Shown piece by piece: positions 22,568 to 30,751 of a stretch of DNA of 33,623 bases (position 1 is the stretch's first letter; each line of letters opens with the position of its first letter). The stretch is from positions 1 through 33,623 of the forward strand of contig PNJE01000063.1 of assembly GCA_002877915.1 (NCBI GenBank), in the 5' to 3' direction. The DNA is from Candidatus Aminicenantota bacterium (GTDB taxonomy: Bacteria > Acidobacteriota > Aminicenantia > Aminicenantales > Saccharicenantaceae). A program made the position numbers and the translations under genes. The notes under the pieces were generated by a model. The model was not told the origin of the DNA and ran no database searches. It saw nothing but the letters and a program-made list of their open reading frames with translations.

Positions 22568-23776
22568 TTACTTTTTAACTTCCTTTTTTTCATTTCCCCA
22601 GAGAGTTCCACCACCCATTGACTCCCGCCAGGCTTCCCGCCAGCGATGAATATCCACCACCCCAATAGCAGGCATATTTTGCCTGGCCTCTTTTGGCCTC
22701 AAAGCAGGAAAGGGCTTATGAGGCTCTTTCTGGTACCAGTAAGCCACCGTTACCAAATCAAGAGTTAGGCAGTTATTGTGACCATGCTCAATAGTGGCTT
22801 TTAACGATTTCTCAAAAGTGATCGGAGATTCCAGGAAAAAATGGTAACAATGGGTCCGGCCAAGCCAGCCAGTTTCATTGTTCGCCCGGGCGTAACCAAA
22901 GTAAGGATGCTGGTAAATTTCCTTCGGACTCCAGGAACAGTTAAAGAAATCTTCTGTGCCAGTACCATGAAGGGAAGGCGGCCATTTTTCTCCGTCAATA
23001 AAAAACATATCATCTCCCTCTCCGTACCACATAGGCGAAGGATTATCGACGTAATAATTAATTCCAACCAGCTGGCCTTTCCCTTCGATATCGGCAATGA
23101 CATAGTTCCTGGCACCATCAAGATTGGGAGGCTGGGGCCCAAGGACACCCCATTCATTTTCTCCTTCTGGCCCGGGCTCGGTAATCTGCCGGTTCCAGAA
23201 AGCATGAAACCGGCCAAGGTCCGGCGATATCGATTTATACTGTTCATAATCGAGGTAATAATAGAAAGCTTCAATTGGCTTATCAGACTGATTCTCAATG
23301 GTCACCAGGGCACCCTCACTAAACGGCATCGGAAAGTAGCAATTCAGGGCATTGCCCCCGAGAGGAGCAGCCGCCAGCGGCAGGCTAATAAAATTATATT
23401 TTTCGCCCCAGCCCTGGCCGAAAAAATCTCCAAGAGGACATTCAACGCTGGGGTCCTTTTCCCCATCCCAGTACATCCTCAAAACTGCATTGCGACGAAT
23501 CATCGGATCCTCGGAAGCTAAAGTTATCCAGATATGCTTGATAATTCCGGCTCCCGGAATGCGGGCCAGTTCAGCGATCTGTCCAGGTTCAATTCTGATA
23601 AAATCGGCATTTTTCCCTGTTCGATCATAGCTGGAAATTCTTTTTCTCTGGTAATTTTTCAACCGGGCTAAATCTTCCAGAAGAGAATTGCCAGAAATTT
23701 TTTCCTGGGCCAGACCCAAATTGAATAAAAATAGAAAAGCTCCGATAACGGCCAGAAATATCTTTTTCTTTTTCAT
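22568..23776 (-). CDS. Secreted DUF2961 (GH172-like) protein
   Basis: 402 residues with a signal peptide (1-23, cleavage after GLA). The family marks of DUF2961 are present: the N-terminal SSYDRTGKNADF (about 49-60), IKHIWITLASEDP, LRMYWDGEKDPSVECPLGDF, and the late GEGDDMFFIDGE and GTGTEDFFNCSW. Characterised GH172 members of this family are furanosidases acting on fructose or arabinofuranose linkages and use paired glutamates. E in GEGDD and E in GTGTED are the likely equivalents here. A strong AAGGAGG ribosome site lies six bases before the ATG. No sugar transporter or other glycosidase is adjacent, so the substrate cannot be deduced from context. Family firm, activity inferred. Confidence 0.88.
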   Translation of the reverse strand: MKKKKIFLAVIGAFLFLFNLGLAQEKISGNSLLEDLARLKNYQRKRISSYDRTGKNADFIRIEPGQIAELARIPGAGIIKHIWITLASEDPMIRRNAVLRMYWDGEKDPSVECPLGDFFGQGWGEKYNFISLPLAAAPLGGNALNCYFPMPFSEGALVTIENQSDKPIEAFYYYLDYEQYKSISPDLGRFHAFWNRQITEPGPEGENEWGVLGPQPPNLDGARNYVIADIEGKGQLVGINYYVDNPSPMWYGEGDDMFFIDGEKWPPSLHGTGTEDFFNCSWSPKEIYQHPYFGYARANNETGWLGRTHCYHFFLESPITFEKSLKATIEHGHNNCLTLDLVTVAYWYQKEPHKPFPALRPKEARQNMPAIGVVDIHRWREAWRESMGGGTLWGNEKKEVKK

Positions 23777-23926
23777 GGTTAACCTCCTTAATTTGATTTT
23801 TCATCCTTTCCTACTGATGATTATCCAACACGATGCCTTTTTCCGTCCAGAAAAAAGATTGAACTACACTAACTTTAAAATTATAATTCTGACTGAATAA
23901 AAGCCAGGCGGAGAAAGCTAAAGAAG

Positions 23927-24943
23927 ATGACGGTGGCGGTTACAGGAGGCACAGGATTTATTGGCCAGGTTTTAGTCAGGCGCCTGGTTGAAGCTGGAGA
24001 GAACGTCCGAGTGATCGTTAGGGCCAGTAGCCAGATAGATGAGCTAAAAAAATTGCCTTTGGAAATTGTCCGGTCAGACTTGGGCAAGGAAAGCTCGCTA
24101 ACAGAAGCACTATCTGGCTGCCAGCAGCTTTATCACTTAGCTGCTTATGCGCGAAACTGGTCTTCCGATCCGAAAGCTTTTTATCAGGTAAATGTCCAGG
24201 GACTAAAAAATATCCTGGAAGCAGCCAAAAAATCAGGGCTTAAGCGGGTGGTCTATGTGAGTTCATCGGTGGTTTACGGTCCAAGCCTAACTGATACTGT
24301 TTCCGAGGCCAGCGATAGAAAGGATTTTCCTTATCTCACTGAATACGAAGAGAGTAAAGCCCTTTCTGAAAGAATCATCCCGGAATATCTTAAGAGCGGA
24401 CTCGAAATCGTCATAGCCAAACCTACGAGGGTCTTTGGGCCGGGTAAGCTGACGGAAGCAAATTCGGTTACCAGAATGATTTATTGGTATCTCCGGTACC
24501 GAATCTGTCTTCTGCTCGACCAGGGCAAACAAATTGGCAATTATGTTTTTGTAGAAGATGTCGTCCGCGGTCTGAAGCTGATTATGGAAAAAGGTCGATC
24601 CGGTGAAAACTATATCCTCGGCGCAGAAAACATCTCTTTATCGGGCTTTTTTAATATCCTAAGAGAAGTTTCCGGCCGGAAAGCTTTGCGCTTTAAAATC
24701 TCTATTCCTCTGGCTTTATATTTAGCCCGGTTTGAATCCTGGAAAGCCAGGACTTTCGGCTGGTATCCGCTGATTACTGAAGGCTGGGTAAAAACCTTTC
24801 TTCAAAACTGGTCATTTTCTCACCGCAAAGCCAGCCTTGAACTTGGCTATGATCCGAGAAACCTAAGGGAAGGTCTCAGGCAGACGTGCGAATGGTTGGG
24901 GTTCCGCTCAAAGGAGACTGGAAATAATATCAAGGCAGAATAA
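23927..24943 (+). CDS. NAD-dependent epimerase/dehydratase (extended SDR)
   Basis: 338 residues. The Rossmann motif TGGTGFIG is at residues 6-13, and the catalytic pair Y140-x3-K144 lies in EYEESK after VVYVSSSVVYGPS. LYHLAAYARNW (68-78) and AKPTRVFGPG are also typical. It resembles sugar-epimerase-like and sterol-dehydrogenase-like SDRs such as those linked to isoprenoid lipids, and the exact substrate is unclear. GGCGGAG lies about 13 bases before the ATG. The stop codon is followed directly by the ATG of the CPBP gene, so the two form an operon. With the lipid kinase and PAP2-type genes around it, a role in modifying a membrane lipid head group is plausible (inference). Confidence 0.9.
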   Translation: MTVAVTGGTGFIGQVLVRRLVEAGENVRVIVRASSQIDELKKLPLEIVRSDLGKESSLTEALSGCQQLYHLAAYARNWSSDPKAFYQVNVQGLKNILEAAKKSGLKRVVYVSSSVVYGPSLTDTVSEASDRKDFPYLTEYEESKALSERIIPEYLKSGLEIVIAKPTRVFGPGKLTEANSVTRMIYWYLRYRICLLLDQGKQIGNYVFVEDVVRGLKLIMEKGRSGENYILGAENISLSGFFNILREVSGRKALRFKISIPLALYLARFESWKARTFGWYPLITEGWVKTFLQNWSFSHRKASLELGYDPRNLREGLRQTCEWLGFRSKETGNNIKAE

Positions 24944-25648
24944 ATGATTAAAAAAATGCCAGTGGAAAGCAACCGCCAAACTACAATTATTCTTTTGGTC
25001 ACGCCGTTTCTTCTGGCTTTCTACCGATATTTTGGAATGCCGGCTAATTATGATCAGCTTCTATCGGGCCGGTTTTCCGGAGCTTACCTATCAGGATTTT
25101 ACCGGGATTTTTTTAATTTTTTCATGGCCTTCATCCTGCTTTTTCTGATCCCAGCGCTAATTATCAAGCTGGTCTTCAAAGAAAAATTAAGGGCTTATGG
25201 ATTCGCTCGTGGCGACTTAAGACTGGGAATCAAATTGATAATAATCTCATTGCCTTTAATAGTTATTTCAGGCTGGGCCTCTGCCCGTCGGCTCGATTTT
25301 CAAAAAGAGTATTCTGCCTTTAAAATTAATCCGCTCACCTTAAAAGCCATAATCATTTATGCTCTGGCCTTTTTCTTTTATTACTTCGCTTTCGAGTTCT
25401 TTTTCCGGGGATTTCTGTTGCAGGGTTTAAAACCAGCCTTCGGTTCTCTGAATGCTCTCCTTATCCAGACGATTCCCTGTTGCTTAGTGCACCTCGGCAA
25501 GCCAGTAAGTGAAGTATTTGCTTCTATCGTTGCCAGCCTGCTCTTCGGCTACTTCGTCTTCCAGACGAGGTCGCTTTGGTATGTCATTATTATTCACTGG
25601 CTGGTTGGAGTTTGCCTGAACATTTTTATCGGTTTAACTTTAAATTGA
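24944..25648 (+). CDS. CPBP-family intramembrane protein (CAAX protease/bacteriocin-processing type)
   Basis: 234 residues with about six to seven membrane helices. The family's active-site helices are visible: F150-E151-FFF-R155-G in place of the usual EExxxRG, IPCCLVH183LGKP for the second motif, and IIIH218WLVGVCLN for the third. The first Glu of the EE pair is replaced by Phe, a variant that may keep one catalytic glutamate or reflect a non-proteolytic member. It begins directly after the epimerase stop and its last nine bases overlap the end of the PAP2-type gene on the other strand. Substrate unknown. Confidence 0.82.
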   Translation: MIKKMPVESNRQTTIILLVTPFLLAFYRYFGMPANYDQLLSGRFSGAYLSGFYRDFFNFFMAFILLFLIPALIIKLVFKEKLRAYGFARGDLRLGIKLIIISLPLIVISGWASARRLDFQKEYSAFKINPLTLKAIIIYALAFFFYYFAFEFFFRGFLLQGLKPAFGSLNALLIQTIPCCLVHLGKPVSEVFASIVASLLFGYFVFQTRSLWYVIIIHWLVGVCLNIFIGLTLN

Positions 25649-26533
25649 TCCCCTTTCTGACCAATGGGAAAAAATAAATTGGGATAATAAAAAAGCCAGA
25701 AATCCAATTATAATTCCAGCCAGGACATCAATCCCATAGTGATACTGTCCATAAACTGTGCTGAGGAAAAAAAGAATAATAAGAGGAAATACTATCAGAA
25801 AAGTTTTCTTTCCAGCCCTCCAGGCATAAATAATCATTACCAGGCCAGCCGCACAGTGAGCTGAGGGAAAAGAGCCACCTTGATATTGGCCATGAGCCTC
25901 GACTACTTTCATCAAATTCCAGAAAAGGAAGCCCGAAGCTGGCTGATTAGAAAGGTAAAAGCGCGGGCTGGCCGCAGGCCAAAGAATAAAAATAATAAAG
26001 CAAAGAATATAGGCCAGCCCCAGCGTCAGGACATATCCTTCTGTTTCTTCAGGCCCGAATTTCCTGAAAAGCTGGTAGGCTAAAATTACTACCAGGGGCA
26101 AATAAAAAAAGTAAGAGAACATCATCAGCTCAGTCAGCCAGGGCTGATAATGAGAAACCACAGCCAAATTAGGTGAAAAACCAAATATCAATCGGTCAAG
26201 CTTCAATAGATGAGCATCAAACCAGGAATAGTTCAACAGGTGAACCAGGCTTCCTGCCAGCTTGTAAAGGTAGGCATAAACCGCCAGAGAAAAAGCTAAC
26301 CGCCCAAAAAGAGTCAGAGGTCGGGAGGAAAATCTAACCTGCCAGGAAGGAATTAAAAGCTGGAGAATAATGACCAGCAGGCTAAATGGCAAAAGATAAA
26401 TGGCTTTATTTTGGTGAAGGAAATAATCAATAATTATCAGAACCGAAAAAAAAGAAACTGATAAAATACTTAATTTTTCACTAGGCCATAGTTTTCCCCA
26501 AATGCCAGAATTTTCCGCAGGCCGGTAATTCAT
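25640..26533 (-). CDS. PAP2-superfamily membrane phosphatase/phosphotransferase (Aur1/inositolphosphotransferase-like)
   Basis: 297 residues with about eight membrane helices. The catalytic motifs sit near the C-terminus: FPSAH226 (phosphate-binding His) and STVYGQYH265YGID269V, the nucleophilic His with its Asp. The first motif (K-x6-RP) is not obvious. This arrangement, with YGQYHYxxD, is that of the PAP2_3/Aur1-type branch, whose eukaryotic members transfer phosphoinositol to ceramide. Bacterial relatives dephosphorylate or exchange lipid head groups at the outer face of the membrane. The ATG has no strong ribosome site. It lies 12 bases after the OsmC gene on the same strand, so co-transcription is likely. 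The lipid substrate is not readable. Confidence 0.85.
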   Translation of the reverse strand: MNYRPAENSGIWGKLWPSEKLSILSVSFFSVLIIIDYFLHQNKAIYLLPFSLLVIILQLLIPSWQVRFSSRPLTLFGRLAFSLAVYAYLYKLAGSLVHLLNYSWFDAHLLKLDRLIFGFSPNLAVVSHYQPWLTELMMFSYFFYLPLVVILAYQLFRKFGPEETEGYVLTLGLAYILCFIIFILWPAASPRFYLSNQPASGFLFWNLMKVVEAHGQYQGGSFPSAHCAAGLVMIIYAWRAGKKTFLIVFPLIILFFLSTVYGQYHYGIDVLAGIIIGFLAFLLSQFIFSHWSERGSI

Positions 26534-26545
26534 TTAAGCCTGATT

Positions 26546-26947
26546 TTATCCCTTTATTGCTTTTACCTCAAACTGAGGGGGATGGAGGATATGGGCCTTA
26601 ACCGCACATTGGTCAGCGGCCCTGACCACCGCTTCCAAATATTTCTCGGGGAAACTGGCCGGTAAATGGATAACGATTTCGCTCTTTTCAATCATTTTTG
26701 AGGCCCCTGTTTCCATCGACATTGTTAAATAGATACCATCCGTTGGAAGATTTCTCTGGCGGCAGAAAGCCAGAACGTAATAACCGGCGCAGGTAGCAAT
26801 AGAAGCCAGAAAAAGATCAAAGGGAGCCGGGGCGGACCCTTCTCCTCCGGCATATGGAGGCTGGTCGGTGGTAATAATCATTCCCCGCACTTCAGCATTG
26901 ACCTTGAGGCCCCCGGGAAAAGTGACCTTAATTTCGTTCTTAGCCAT
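26546..26947 (-). CDS. OsmC/YhfA-family protein
   Basis: 133 residues, the usual length of OsmC-like proteins. SAPAPFDLFLASIATCAGYY (38-57) carries C53, and ADQCAVKAH carries C114. These are the two cysteine positions that in OsmC/Ohr enzymes reduce organic peroxides. A further C62 lies in FCRQRNL. It is cytoplasmic and probably a thiol peroxidase or a related redox protein. GGAGC precedes the ATG. It is the first gene of a two-gene unit with the PAP2-type gene. The 214-base gap before the next gene (26948-27161) is AT-rich and includes a TATAAT (27103-27108) before the barrel gene. Confidence 0.9.
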   Translation of the reverse strand: MAKNEIKVTFPGGLKVNAEVRGMIITTDQPPYAGGEGSAPAPFDLFLASIATCAGYYVLAFCRQRNLPTDGIYLTMSMETGASKMIEKSEIVIHLPASFPEKYLEAVVRAADQCAVKAHILHPPQFEVKAIKG

Positions 26948-27161
26948 AAACTGCTCCTAAAAATACAAATAAGTTTTTTATTTTACACCTGTGGATAAAT
27001 CTGGCAATAGAAAATAATGAGATCGCAGAAAGCTAAATCGGCCGCTTCTCTCTTTTCCATAAAATAACCATCTAAATCACCCCTGGCGGGGATGTAAAAT
27101 TTTATAATAATCAGACTAAATATTATGGTAAACTAATGGTAAGCTAAAAAAGGAGGATGCT

Positions 27162-27785
27162 ATGAAAAAAATTACCACTCGGACACTAATCGCTGCTTTC
27201 CTATTATTTTCAGTTTTTTCCTCGATTTCGTTGGCCAATGTCAGATTGGGACTAAGAGCTGGGGGAAATGCGGCCAAATTGACTGGGGCTGATGTCCAAG
27301 ACATAGGGAATACTTTAAAAAACAAAGTGGGCCTGGTCGGCGGTATCTTTCTGGCTTTCAACTTAGGGAAAATTATCACTATTGAGCCAGAATTCCTTTA
27401 TACCATGAAGGGAACTGATATGAGCGACCCGCAAACCGGTTACACGGGCAAGCTCTTTGGAGATTACCTCGAAATTCCCCTATTGCTCAAAATAAGACTT
27501 CCTTTCCCCGGGATCCAGCCAGCCATATTTGCCGGGCCATCAGTAGGGTTTAAGCTCAAAGAAAAATTAGAATATAATGGTCAGCCTGTCCCCTTAACCG
27601 AAAAAATCCTGCAAAATAATGACTACGGGGCTATTTTTGGAGCCGGGTTGGACTTCGGGCAACATTTTATGATCGATGTGCGTTACAGCCTTGGGCTAAA
27701 AAAAGTACTAACCGCAATCCAGGGCCAAACACCCCCAGATGTGAAAAACGGTGTTGGGTCAGCGACCATCGGTTTGGCTTTCTAA
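27162..27785 (+). CDS. Outer-membrane beta-barrel protein (PorT/OMP_b-brl type)
   Basis: 207 residues. A signal peptide (1-25, cleavage after SLA) precedes alternating beta strands typical of a small eight-stranded barrel: NVRLGLRAGGNAAKLTG, then GLVGGIFLAFNLGKIITIEP, LEIPLLLKIRLP, IQPAIFAGPSVGFKLKEK and FMIDVRYSLGLKK. It ends in ATIGLAF with the C-terminal Phe expected for insertion into the outer membrane. Family members are often structural or of unknown role. A strong GGAGG lies seven bases before the ATG. It stands alone and converges on a kinase gene. Three tandem heptamers cover its stop codon. Confidence 0.9.
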   Translation: MKKITTRTLIAAFLLFSVFSSISLANVRLGLRAGGNAAKLTGADVQDIGNTLKNKVGLVGGIFLAFNLGKIITIEPEFLYTMKGTDMSDPQTGYTGKLFGDYLEIPLLLKIRLPFPGIQPAIFAGPSVGFKLKEKLEYNGQPVPLTEKILQNNDYGAIFGAGLDFGQHFMIDVRYSLGLKKVLTAIQGQTPPDVKNGVGSATIGLAF

Positions 27786-27799
27786 TTTCTAATTTCTAA
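27779..27799. repeat. Tandem heptamer repeat (TTTCTAA x3) over a stop codon
   Basis: Three perfect copies of TTTCTAA run across the end of the barrel gene, and the first copy contains its TAA stop. Because the period is not a multiple of three, copy-number change would not alter the protein end. An imperfect GC-rich inverted repeat follows, without a T-run. Confidence 0.7.
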
Positions 27800-27817
27800 C
27801 GCTCCTGAGGCCAGGGG

Positions 27818-30289
27818 TCAATGAGCCCCAGGAAACTGAAGCTGTTCCTGGCGATGAGATTCGAAGCTGATGGAGAAAGTAGTTCCACCTTTTCTTTCGA
27901 CCTCAATTCGAGCTCCAATTTGTTCTCCAAGCAAATTAATTAACTGCAGCCCAAAGCTCTTGCTTTCGCGAATATTAATATTATCAGGCAAGCCGATGCC
28001 ATCATCACTTATTTTGAGCTGATAATTTTCAGGAGCTATTTTCTTTAAACTGATGACCACTCGCCCTTTTCTCTCACCAGGAAAAGCATGTTTAAAGCAA
28101 TTAGAAATGATTTCTGTGGACAAAAGCCCCAGGGGTATAGCCATTCCTATTTCTAAAAAAATATCATCCAGATTTATTTCCAGATTAATTTTATCCTCAC
28201 TTATTTTATGCACGTTGTAGAGGTGGATAACTAATTTATTAAGATAATCAGCAAAATTAATGCTGGCCAGGTTAGTTGACCGGTACAGGTGTTCATGAAC
28301 CAGAGCTATGCTGCGAATCCGATTCTGACATTCCTTGATAATCGAAGTAAATTCAGGCCGGTTGACAAAATGAGCTTGAAGATTAAGCAAACTGGAAATT
28401 ACCTGCATATTGTTCTTTACCCGGTGATGAATTTCGCGCAGAAGGACTTCTTTTTCCCGAAGAGAAATTTCGAGGGCTTTTTCCAGTTCCACTCTTGTGG
28501 TCAGGTCTCGCCCTATGCCGCAAAGGGCATATATTTCTCCTTTTTCATTTCTCAAGGGGACTTCAGTCACATTTAAAATTATCTTTTTATCTCCGAACCT
28601 CAATTCCACATCTTCCCTGACCACTTCCCCCGAAAAAACGCGTTCAAACCTTTTGGCCGCCTCTGACCAGTTCTCTTGGGGATAAAGTTCCTTGAAATTT
28701 CTCTTTTCAATCTGTTCCCGCTCTAAGCCAAAAGTTTTGGCCGCGGCCTGGTTAAAAAGAATTAATTCATAATTTTTATCCAGAACAAAAACTATATCAT
28801 CAGCGCTATCAACTACTGTCTGAAAAAGTTTTCTTTGCTCGGCCAGGGCCATTTCCGCTAATTTCTTCTCAGTTATATCTTCTACTGTTCCCTCGTAATA
28901 AAGCACGCGGCCGCTTTCATCCCTCATTGCCCTGGCGCTTTCTCTTACATAGACAAGGCTTCCGTCCTTTCTTTTCCAGGCGGCTTCAAGCCCCCGAATT
29001 TCGCCATTTTTTTCTATTTGCTCAATAAACTTTTTCCGCTCATAGCCCGGTTCACCTTCTTTTTCCAGGTTCCTGGAAGCCAGTTCTTCAAAGCTCTCAT
29101 AACCGAGCATTCTTACCAGGGTAGGGTTGGCTAGCAGAATCCGTCCGTCCGGTGTCGTCCGATAAAGTCCGAGGGTGGAGTTTTCAAAGAGGCTTCGAAA
29201 GTCTCGTTCGCTCTGATTGAGCTTATCTTCAGCCAATTTTTTATCTGTGACATCACGACTAAGCCCCACAATCCCGTAGACTTGTCCCTGATCATCAATA
29301 AACAGGGCCTTGTGAGATTCAAAATAACACAGTTGACCATTTTCTAAAGGTAAAGTTTCAAAGAAGACGCCCGCCCGTCCTGTCTGAATGACTTGTTCGT
29401 CAGACTGGCGGCACTGCCGGGCCAGTTCCTCAGGAAAAATCTCTTCATCTTTCTTGCCAATTATTTCTTCTTTCCTCCGCCCAGTCAGCTTTTCCATCGC
29501 CTGGTTGACTATAAGGTATCTCCCTGAAAGATCTTTAAAATAGATGGCATCAGGAAAGGCTTCCATCAGTTCGCTTATCCGGGCATAAGCCTGCCGCAGT
29601 TCGTCTTCTGCTTTTACCCTTTCAGTAACATCATGAATGATGCCATAGAAACCAGATGGTTCCCCAGAAGTATTTTTTTTCAGAGAAATTGAAAATTCAA
29701 CGTTATGAACTTTGCCATTAACATCCGTGACCTGGATTTCCACCCCACCTTTCGGCTGACCGGTCCGATAAACCTCATTGAATACAGGAAAAACCTTTTC
29801 TATGCTTATGGGCTCCAGAAAATCCCGGTAATTCCGGCCAATCATGTTCTTACGGTTTCTGCCCCAGGACTTAGCTAAGGATTCATTAACAAACACAAAA
29901 TTTCCTTTTAGGTCTACTTCATAATATCCGTCTCTCATTCCATCAAGTATTTCCCTCAGTTTCTGCTGCTCAATAAGAAGTTCTTCAGTTTTTCTTTTCT
30001 CCACCAAGGCAGATCCCAGAAACCTAGTCAAGAAATTTAGAAAATCGACCTCTCTCTTCGAAAAGGCCCTCTTCCGGCTATCATGGACATCCAGAAGCCC
30101 CAGAACCTCATTTTTTAACCTGATGGGAAAACAGGCTTCTGAACCTACCTTCACCCCGGGCACCGCTAAATAATCTTTATCTTGGCTGACATCATTGACC
30201 ACTACCGGCTGCCGTTCTCTCACCGCCTTGCCCATAAGTCTATTTTCTGGCGGTATCCGGCAGGAAAATCCACCGGTTCTGTTTTCCAT
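27818..30289 (-). CDS. Multi-PAS sensor histidine kinase (HisKA_2 type), main part; N-terminus in another frame
   Basis: The main frame holds the second half of a GAF domain (RERQPVVVNDVSQDKDY) and four PAS domains in series. Their starts are near LREILDGMRDGYYEVDLKG, ISELMEAFPDAIYFKDLSG, FRSLFENSTLGLYRTTPDG and FQTVVDSADDIVFVLDKNY. Then come the HisKA_2 phospho-acceptor helix REIHHRVKNNMQVISSLLNL and an ATPase domain with DDGIGLPDN and KSFGLQLINLLGEQ. No membrane helix is seen, so it is a soluble sensor, perhaps of redox state or small molecules. The apparent ATG at 30289 falls inside the GAF domain. The first half lies one frame away (30220-30501). No partner regulator is adjacent. Confidence 0.85.
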   Translation of the reverse strand: MENRTGGFSCRIPPENRLMGKAVRERQPVVVNDVSQDKDYLAVPGVKVGSEACFPIRLKNEVLGLLDVHDSRKRAFSKREVDFLNFLTRFLGSALVEKRKTEELLIEQQKLREILDGMRDGYYEVDLKGNFVFVNESLAKSWGRNRKNMIGRNYRDFLEPISIEKVFPVFNEVYRTGQPKGGVEIQVTDVNGKVHNVEFSISLKKNTSGEPSGFYGIIHDVTERVKAEDELRQAYARISELMEAFPDAIYFKDLSGRYLIVNQAMEKLTGRRKEEIIGKKDEEIFPEELARQCRQSDEQVIQTGRAGVFFETLPLENGQLCYFESHKALFIDDQGQVYGIVGLSRDVTDKKLAEDKLNQSERDFRSLFENSTLGLYRTTPDGRILLANPTLVRMLGYESFEELASRNLEKEGEPGYERKKFIEQIEKNGEIRGLEAAWKRKDGSLVYVRESARAMRDESGRVLYYEGTVEDITEKKLAEMALAEQRKLFQTVVDSADDIVFVLDKNYELILFNQAAAKTFGLEREQIEKRNFKELYPQENWSEAAKRFERVFSGEVVREDVELRFGDKKIILNVTEVPLRNEKGEIYALCGIGRDLTTRVELEKALEISLREKEVLLREIHHRVKNNMQVISSLLNLQAHFVNRPEFTSIIKECQNRIRSIALVHEHLYRSTNLASINFADYLNKLVIHLYNVHKISEDKINLEINLDDIFLEIGMAIPLGLLSTEIISNCFKHAFPGERKGRVVISLKKIAPENYQLKISDDGIGLPDNINIRESKSFGLQLINLLGEQIGARIEVERKGGTTFSISFESHRQEQLQFPGAH

Positions 30290-30501
30290 CCCCGGACAAA
30301 AAACAATTCCTGGGTAGCCTCATCGTAGAGAAAAATAGTTACTCTCGTATGTCCAAAAGCTTTTCCTATAATGGCCGCGGTTTTCTCCAGGAATTTTTCA
30401 AGTTGGTGTTCTTCCTCAGCTGCTTCTTGAAGCTGGCGAAATAATGACAGGGCTGGCTCATCAAAAACAACCTCTTGGCTCTTTATCTTGGCTTTAATCA
30501 T
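30220..30501 (-). CDS. N-terminal fragment of the multi-PAS kinase (first half of the GAF domain), frameshifted
   Basis: From ATG 30501 this frame reads a helical lead (SLFRQLQEAAEEEHQLEKF) and the start of a GAF domain (AFGHTRVTIFLYDEATQELF), then leaves the family pattern after RGWKTEP and stops at 30220. The continuation GGFSCRIPPENRL lies in the next frame. One extra G in the CCGG at 30273-30276 would give RGWKTEPGGFSCRIPP and restore a kinase of about 890 residues. So this is one gene with a one-base disruption, or an error in the sequence. A GTG start at 30522 is also possible but lies only about five bases from the predicted transcript start. Confidence 0.75.
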   Translation of the reverse strand: MIKAKIKSQEVVFDEPALSLFRQLQEAAEEEHQLEKFLEKTAAIIGKAFGHTRVTIFLYDEATQELFFVRGWKTEPVDFPAGYRQKIDLWARR

Positions 30502-30533
30502 TGTTTCTTTCGATTTCCCCACTGATATTGTTA

Positions 30534-30563
30534 ATTATAATAAAAATAAAAACCAATTAACAA
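30534..30563 (-). promoter_or_regulatory. Sigma-70-type promoter of the multi-PAS kinase gene
   Basis: On the minus strand TTGTTA (30563-30558) and a perfect TATAAT (30539-30534) are separated by 18 bases. The predicted start point is about 30527, 26 bases before ATG 30501. The remaining 30564-30751 contains a GGAGAT/ATCTCC inverted repeat (30601-30621) without a T-run and nothing else recognisable. Confidence 0.6.
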
Positions 30564-30751
30564 TTGATTTCATGAAAAAATATTTAAGGCCAAAGAAGGC
30601 GGAGATAGCTTTATCATCTCCAGGCGATTCAAACTATTTTTCCAAAACATCAGCCATATTTAGATCTCACCTGTTCCTTTAACCTGCTCCGAAAGTACCA
30701 ACCCATTTCCAAGAGATCTTTTTTCTTTATATTCATTACTGGCGGGATTAA

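Noticed and set aside
22841-23521. A 226-codon open frame on the plus strand
   Set aside because: It is antisense to the DUF2961 gene, which has a signal peptide, a strong ribosome site and family motifs.
30601-30621. GGAGAT/ATCTCC inverted repeat
   Set aside because: Six pairs with a nine-base loop and no T-run on either strand; no function can be supported.
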